From assembly GCF_030283205.1 (NCBI RefSeq), contig NZ_JASNWF010000020.1, positions 1 through 64,000 of the forward strand: a stretch of DNA of 64,000 nucleotides, given 5' to 3'. Numbering within the stretch: the stretch's first letter is position 1; each line of letters opens with the position of its first letter. The notes beneath the pieces are model-generated. The model was not told where the DNA came from, made no database searches, and saw only the letters and a program-made list of their open reading frames with translations. Made by a program: the position numbers and the translations under genes. Source of the stretch: Actinomadura opuntiae. GTDB lineage: Bacteria > Actinomycetota > Actinomycetes > Streptosporangiales > Streptosporangiaceae. Below are positions 59,830 to 64,000 of this stretch, piece by piece.

Positions 59830-61719
59830 CTACCCCTCCAGCAGGTCCTGGAGTTCGCGGACGGCCTCGCGCAGCCGCCCGGCGAAGTCGTGCATCGCGG
59901 CCGCCACCGGCTCCGGAGTGCTCAGGTAGACGTTGAACCGGTCCGGGAGCAGGACGTAGGCGACGCCGATGCACTGCTCGCTCGTCGACCCGAAACCGAA
60001 GTAGCGGATGTTCACCGACGGCGCCGAACTGGTGCTCAGGTAGTCGTCGCGCATCGTCACCCAGCCCGGCGTGTCGTACAGCCCGAGGTGCTCGGTGACG
60101 CCGAGCTCCGCGCCGCGCCGCTTCTGGATCAGCTGGAGCTCCCACAGGTGCTGCTCGGGCGCGTGCCCGGTCTGGCACTCCTTGGCGCGCCGGACGTGCG
60201 CCTCGGCGGCGGCGCGAAACGCGGCGCGGCGGGTGTCGGCGCCGGCGTCCGGGTCGTCCATCGCCTCGACGAACCGCAGCACCTCCGGGGTGACGACCCG
60301 CATCGCCTCGGTGCGGCCGTTCTGGTACTGCCGGGTCGCGATCGACTCGTAGGTGGCGCCGGTGATCCCCTTCGCCCGCCGGTGCGCGAGCTGGTAGGCC
60401 ATCTGCACGAACGCGTCGGGGGAGGTCTTCAGCCGCTTGGCCCGCTCGGAGCCGAAGTCGTCGAACGACACGCAGGTCGTTGCGGTCGCGGCGGCGTAGG
60501 CGGCGAACGCGTCGGCCGCGCCCCGGATGTCGGCGCGCAGCGCGTCGTCCAGCGCGAACTCGATCGCCTCGATCGCCGGCAGGCCCTGCGACCGGGCGCC
60601 GGCCCGCTGCGCGTGCGCCTCCCCGGACGCGCCGAGCAGCGCGTCGACGAAGCCGAGGATCGTGGTGCCGTCGAGGCCGCAGTGCTCGACGTTGATCCCG
60701 GCCGACCCGTCCGCGAAGACGACCAGCGAGACGGCCTTGTCGAACCAGCGGTTGCCGCTGTCGCCGTGCAGCAGGGCGTCGCACGCCTCCAGGTCGCTCC
60801 CGGGCGCGAGGTCCTCCAGGCAGAGGCAGAACAGCGCGGTCTCGATGTCGTCGAGCGCGCGGGCGTTGGCGGGGCCGGCGGCGATCAGCGCCTCCCGGCT
60901 CGCCGCCCACTCGGCGCGCGCCCTGGTGGTCAGGTGCCCGGCGGACGGCTCCGGCGCGGGCTCCGCCTTCATGATCGTGCCGAGGCCGGCGGCCAGCTCG
61001 TCCAGCGCGTGCGGCACGCCGTCCGGGCCGATCACGTCCATCCGGATGATGTTGCCGCGGTAGAGCACCGCGATGTGCTTGGCCTGCGATGGCCCCGGCC
61101 ACTCGGGGGTGTAGGGGGCGCGGACGGTGTCCTGCTCGGCGCCGGGGATGCGCGTAGTGGAGAACAGGAACTTGTTCTGCTCCATCGACTGCGGGACGCC
61201 GCGCTGCAGGATCGGCGGGATCTCTTCGGCGTCGAGCCGCAGCTTGTAGTCCAGCGCCCCGGCGATCAGCCCCGCCGCGCGCTCCAGCTGCCGCTCCCCG
61301 GTGTCCTGGAACAGGAAGAAGAAGTTCGCGTTCAACGCGATCCGGTCGCGCCGCCCGAGGTAGCGGTACGGCCAGAAGGTGTCCAGCCAGCTGCGCACGC
61401 CGGGCTCGGCGTCGTAGCGTTCGAGGGCGGCGTGCAGCTTGCGGCCCGGGCCGTCCGGGCGGGCGAACGCCTCCACCTCGGCGCGCGTGGCGGCCAGCTC
61501 GGCATCGGTGAGCAGCGGCGCGCACCACTCCAGGAACCGCTTGCAGGTCTCGTCGAGCGTCGGCAGCGGCACCCGGGGCAGGGCGTCCTCGTTGCCGAAG
61601 GTGCGGGTCGAGGGTTCAGGGCTGGCGTTCAATGCGTTCCTCGTTCTCGATGCCTGTGTTCGCTGGGAAACCTTGGTCCGCTGGGAAGCCTGTGTTCGCT
61701 GGGTGGTCCGCGCGCTCAC
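59830..61719 (-). CDS. choline/carnitine O-acyltransferase-like protein
   Basis: 629 aa from GTG 61719 (GTGA overlap with the methyltransferase stop). Family features: LPTLDETCKRFLEW near the start, and INVEHCGLDGTTI with the catalytic His (EHS replaced by EHC). GSTSEQCIGVAYVLLPDRF and NVYLST lie near the C-terminus. These enzymes move acyl groups between CoA and a quaternary-amine alcohol. About 40 residues at the N-terminus are tandem QRTQAS/QRTKVS repeats; a later TTG (61632) would omit them. Bacterial members are uncommon and the acceptor is unknown. Confidence 0.85.
   Translation of the reverse strand: MSARTTQRTQASQRTKVSQRTQASRTRNALNASPEPSTRTFGNEDALPRVPLPTLDETCKRFLEWCAPLLTDAELAATRAEVEAFARPDGPGRKLHAALERYDAEPGVRSWLDTFWPYRYLGRRDRIALNANFFFLFQDTGERQLERAAGLIAGALDYKLRLDAEEIPPILQRGVPQSMEQNKFLFSTTRIPGAEQDTVRAPYTPEWPGPSQAKHIAVLYRGNIIRMDVIGPDGVPHALDELAAGLGTIMKAEPAPEPSAGHLTTRARAEWAASREALIAAGPANARALDDIETALFCLCLEDLAPGSDLEACDALLHGDSGNRWFDKAVSLVVFADGSAGINVEHCGLDGTTILGFVDALLGASGEAHAQRAGARSQGLPAIEAIEFALDDALRADIRGAADAFAAYAAATATTCVSFDDFGSERAKRLKTSPDAFVQMAYQLAHRRAKGITGATYESIATRQYQNGRTEAMRVVTPEVLRFVEAMDDPDAGADTRRAAFRAAAEAHVRRAKECQTGHAPEQHLWELQLIQKRRGAELGVTEHLGLYDTPGWVTMRDDYLSTSSAPSVNIRYFGFGSTSEQCIGVAYVLLPDRFNVYLSTPEPVAAAMHDFAGRLREAVRELQDLLEG
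61640..61705 (-). repeat. short tandem repeat at the acyltransferase N-terminus
   Basis: Units of CTGTGTTCGCTGGGA and CTTGGTCCGCTGGGA type on the plus strand repeat three to four times at 18-bp steps. On the minus strand they encode QRTQAS, QRTKVS and QRTQAS. The repeats lie at the coupled junction of two genes. Confidence 0.7.
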
Positions 61720-62528
61720 TCGCCGCGCGGGCGCGACAGGTACAGGCCCGCGTAGAGCCACCCGCCGGTCTCGACGCCGCTCGGGTCGACGCCGGCGTCC
61801 GCCAGCGTGTCCAGCACCAGCGCCTGCTCCTCGGCCGTCGCGAACCGCCGCTGCCGGAACAGCCCGTCGTGGCGGACGGTCGCGTACCCCGCCGCCGCGA
61901 GGGTGTCGGCGATCGGGTCGAACGGGAACATGCGCAGGACGAAGTGCGCCATCCAGGGCCTGCGTCCGCCGGCCGCCTCGACGACGCGCGCGATCGTGCG
62001 CTCGGTGACGTAGCCGAGGCAGCCGGTCGAGACGACCAGGTCGGCCCCGGCGAGCTGCGCGGCCTGCTCGGGCGTCGGGTCGCCGTCCTCCAGGTCGGCG
62101 TGCACGGCGCCGTCCAGGAAACCGGCGTCGAGCGCATAGGAGAGCGCGTTCTCCGACGCGTCGAGACCGATGAAACGGACGCGATTCGCACGTTCACCGG
62201 AATGGACCAACTCACGGTCGCGGGACAGGAGTGCGGCGCGGGAGAGCCGTCCGGCGTCGCGGCCGCCATAGCGATCGTACAGCTCGGCCATGGTGACGCC
62301 GTATTTCAGGAGTGCGGCGTTGATGCCGTAGGAGCAGCCGATGTCCACAACGGTCGGGACCGGCACCTGCCGCGCGTCCCGGTATTCGGCGATGAGCCGG
62401 GAGAAGTGCGGCTTGGCCAGCTCCGGGATGTTGTAGTCGAGTTCCCGCAGGGTGCTGAAGTAGGCGCGCGGGTCGGGCTCGGTGTAGATGTGGTCGAGCG
62501 AGATCTTTCCTGTGGTGTCGACGCGCAC
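61716..62528 (-). CDS. class I SAM-dependent methyltransferase
   Basis: 270 aa from GTG 62528. Motif I is VVDIGCSYGINAALLKYG; FIGLDASENALSYALDAG gives the acidic residue after strand 2, and LAGADLVVSTGCLGYVTE covers the later core strands. The N-terminal TTGKISLDHIYTEPDPRAYF segment is distinctive. It transfers methyl to an unknown small molecule; neighbours suggest an amine or hydroxyl substrate. It starts 65 bases after the dioxygenase stop, across a tandem repeat. Confidence 0.9.
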   Translation of the reverse strand: MRVDTTGKISLDHIYTEPDPRAYFSTLRELDYNIPELAKPHFSRLIAEYRDARQVPVPTVVDIGCSYGINAALLKYGVTMAELYDRYGGRDAGRLSRAALLSRDRELVHSGERANRVRFIGLDASENALSYALDAGFLDGAVHADLEDGDPTPEQAAQLAGADLVVSTGCLGYVTERTIARVVEAAGGRRPWMAHFVLRMFPFDPIADTLAAAGYATVRHDGLFRQRRFATAEEQALVLDTLADAGVDPSGVETGGWLYAGLYLSRPRGE

Positions 62529-62549
62529 GTCGCGGTCCTTCCTGCAGAG

Positions 62550-62597
62550 CCGGTCGGTCGGGGCCGGTCGGTCGGGCCGGTCGGTCGGGCCGGTCAG
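62550..62597 (-). repeat. 13-bp tandem repeat between dioxygenase and methyltransferase genes
   Basis: CCGGTCGGTCGGG repeats about four times (the last copy degenerate) in the short intergenic gap. This is more order than chance allows and could reflect slippage, a spacing element or an attenuating hairpin. Confidence 0.75.
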
Positions 62598-63478
62598 TCG
62601 AGCAGCGCGTCGACCCGGACGGCGCGTCCCTCCGCCGCCAGGTGCTCGGGCAGCACCCGGCCGAACAGCTGGCGGGTGCGCGCGACGCTGCCGATCACCC
62701 CGGGCCGCTCGCTGTAGGCGAGGATCGCGGTGTGCCGCGCGGTGCCGCCGCGCACCTCGCCGACCCGGTGCAGCGAGTACCGCCCCCGGAAGAGCTGGAG
62801 GTCGCCGGGGCGCAGGTCCAGGCGCCGCACCAGGTGCCCGGCGCGCCCGGTGAGGACGTCGCGGACGTCGGCGAGGTTCTCGTCCTCGGCGGACCTGATG
62901 TTGGGGCAGTACTCGAAGGCGCCGCCGTCCAGCGCCCGCTGGGTGAGCAGGCTGACGGTGAACTCGTTGGTGTCGAAGTGCCAGGGGTGGCCCATGCCGG
63001 GGCTGACCACGTTGAGGCACAGGCCCGACAGCGGGTCGGCCAGCTCGTGCACCCGGGGCAGGCCGAAGCAGGCGGCGACGAACCGCTGGAAAAGCGGGTC
63101 GGAATAGAGCCGGTGGATGATGTGGCCGGACGGGATCAGGTCGCGCGCCACGAACGCGTTCCCGCGCTCGACCGTGATACGGCCGGGATGGTCCTCGGGC
63201 AGCGGCGTGCCGATGTCGATGTTGTAGGCGTTGACCGTTTCGACGTCGTAATGGGCCTTCGGCGCGATCGCCGCGCATTCCGTGCGCAGCCTCTCCCGCA
63301 ATGGGCCGCGGACGAAGTCAGGCAGCACGCAGCACCCGGAATTCGCCAGCTCGCCCCGGACCCGGGAAACGACGGAGGTCCAGCCCGGCCCGCCCGGTTC
63401 GCCGAGCGGATAGAGATCGGTGTCGACCGCTTCCATGCCCGCGGCCGTGCCGCCGGCCCGACCCTCCGCAGCGCCCAT
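62594..63478 (-). CDS. Fe(II)/2-oxoglutarate dioxygenase (phytanoyl-CoA hydroxylase-like)
   Basis: 294 aa from ATG 63478, preceded by GGAAGGA. The jelly-roll metal site is HPWHFDTNEF (HxD) and LFRGRYSLHRVGEV (distal His), followed at about 13 residues by RHTAILAYSERPG with a possible 2-oxoglutarate Arg. It should hydroxylate a carbon of a small substrate. It begins a three-gene operon with a methyltransferase and an acyltransferase, which suggests a small-molecule tailoring pathway. Confidence 0.9.
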   Translation of the reverse strand: MGAAEGRAGGTAAGMEAVDTDLYPLGEPGGPGWTSVVSRVRGELANSGCCVLPDFVRGPLRERLRTECAAIAPKAHYDVETVNAYNIDIGTPLPEDHPGRITVERGNAFVARDLIPSGHIIHRLYSDPLFQRFVAACFGLPRVHELADPLSGLCLNVVSPGMGHPWHFDTNEFTVSLLTQRALDGGAFEYCPNIRSAEDENLADVRDVLTGRAGHLVRRLDLRPGDLQLFRGRYSLHRVGEVRGGTARHTAILAYSERPGVIGSVARTRQLFGRVLPEHLAAEGRAVRVDALLD

Positions 63479-63741
63479 GAAGATCCTTCCGCGTGGCCAA
63501 CCCCATCCGGGTTTTAGCACATTCCCGGTGCGCATTCATGGCCGTGCTTTTTCCGGACGCTTTGTCGGGAATTGACAAGCCCGTTCGGTGACCTGTGGCT
63601 TCGAACGGTCCACCGCCCGCCCCCGCCCACTGTCCGGTGTGGCCTATATCACCCCCGTCCGCGGCCGGTTCCGAACCTTCGCCCCCGTGACGGCGTCAAC
63701 GACGGTTGGCACACTGATCGGCACACGGCCGGGGAGGACGC

Positions 63742-64000
63742 ATGGCGGACTGGCGGCTCGCGGGGTTCGTCGAGGACCGCGAGCTCGGGCGCGGCGCGCA
63801 GGGACGGGTCGTCCTGGCCCGGCACGCCGATTCGGGCGCGCACGTCGCGATCAAGTACCTGACCGGCGGCGACCCGGCGGCGGTCGCCGGGCTGCGCGCC
63901 GAGGCGCAGATGCTCGGGCGGCTGACCAGCCCGTACGTCGCGCGGCTGTACCGCTTCGTGGAGAGCGCGCAGGGCTCGGCGATCGTGATGGAGGCGGTCA
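63742..64000 (+). CDS. Ser/Thr protein kinase (3' partial)
   Basis: At least 86 residues run off the right edge. ATG 63742 follows GGGGAGGA. The Gly loop LGRGAQGRVVLA and the catalytic Lys in VAIKYLTGG are visible, then a Glu-containing helix (LRAEAQMLGRLTS). The start of a kinase domain is clear; what follows (membrane or sensor domain) lies outside. It is the third Ser/Thr kinase gene of the window. Confidence 0.88.
   Translation, partial: MADWRLAGFVEDRELGRGAQGRVVLARHADSGAHVAIKYLTGGDPAAVAGLRAEAQMLGRLTSPYVARLYRFVESAQGSAIVMEAV

Overview
The window is a chromosome segment of a very G+C-rich actinomycete. Codon third positions are almost all G or C, GTG starts are common, and several genes appear to have leaderless promoters (TANNNT followed 6-7 nt later by the start codon). 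A conservon, lipoprotein/OmpA genes, an LCP cell-wall ligase, a mycobacterial-type Sdh1 operon and a c-di-AMP (ydaO) riboswitch all fit a filamentous actinobacterium of the Streptosporangiales/Thermomonosporaceae or Streptomyces kind. The genus cannot be fixed from the sequence alone. I saw no phage, insertion sequence, CRISPR array, rRNA or tRNA.

Layout. 1-9.7 kb: a tightly coupled operon, cut by the left edge, for a type IV secretion-like machine. It holds a MinD/ParA-like ATPase with a huge disordered N-terminus, a 55-aa linker ORF, a VirB4-like ATPase, a VirB6/TrbL-like membrane protein with a Gly/Ser tail, a VirB8/TcpC-like protein and a lytic transglycosylase-NlpC/P60 hydrolase. 9.7-14.6 kb: a secreted guanyl-RNase, a divergent MarR/amidohydrolase pair, Mut7-C and NUDIX genes, and a RipA-like NlpC/P60 hydrolase behind a c-di-AMP riboswitch. 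14.6-16.5 kb: typA with a strong terminator. 16.5-24.6 kb (minus strand): the most unusual locus, a six-gene operon in the order DUF4282 membrane protein, Ser/Thr kinase with membrane tail, coiled-coil protein, ClpB-type AAA+ ATPase, small radical SAM enzyme, zinc-ribbon/FHA protein. 24.7-31.4 kb: an orphan prepilin peptidase, an LCP protein, a soluble kinase, three exported proteins (two with OmpA domains) and a divergent XRE regulator with paired operator-like sites.

31.8-36.4 kb: sdhCAB and a leaderless Crp/Fnr regulator. 36.4-43.5 kb: LysR, a MarR remnant, a small secreted protein, an orphan secY, MerR-thioredoxin, HxlR-oxidoreductase and a CopD/CtaG membrane protein. 43.6-49 kb: a cytosolic SPFH protein and a conservon (kinase, roadblock, DUF742, GTPase) followed by a P450 whose K-helix lacks ExxR. 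49.3-52.9 kb: AraC, LysR, and a C70-like cysteine protease coupled to a surface protein with a sortase-like tail. 53-59.8 kb: a two-component system divergent from a lipoprotein/MacAB-type efflux operon, then an autoregulated TetR gene. 59.8-63.5 kb: a three-gene minus-strand operon (Fe/2OG dioxygenase, methyltransferase, carnitine acyltransferase-like enzyme). A further Ser/Thr kinase runs off the right edge.

Translational coupling (ATGA or GTGA overlaps) recurs throughout. It defines the operons and supports most of the start-site choices given here.
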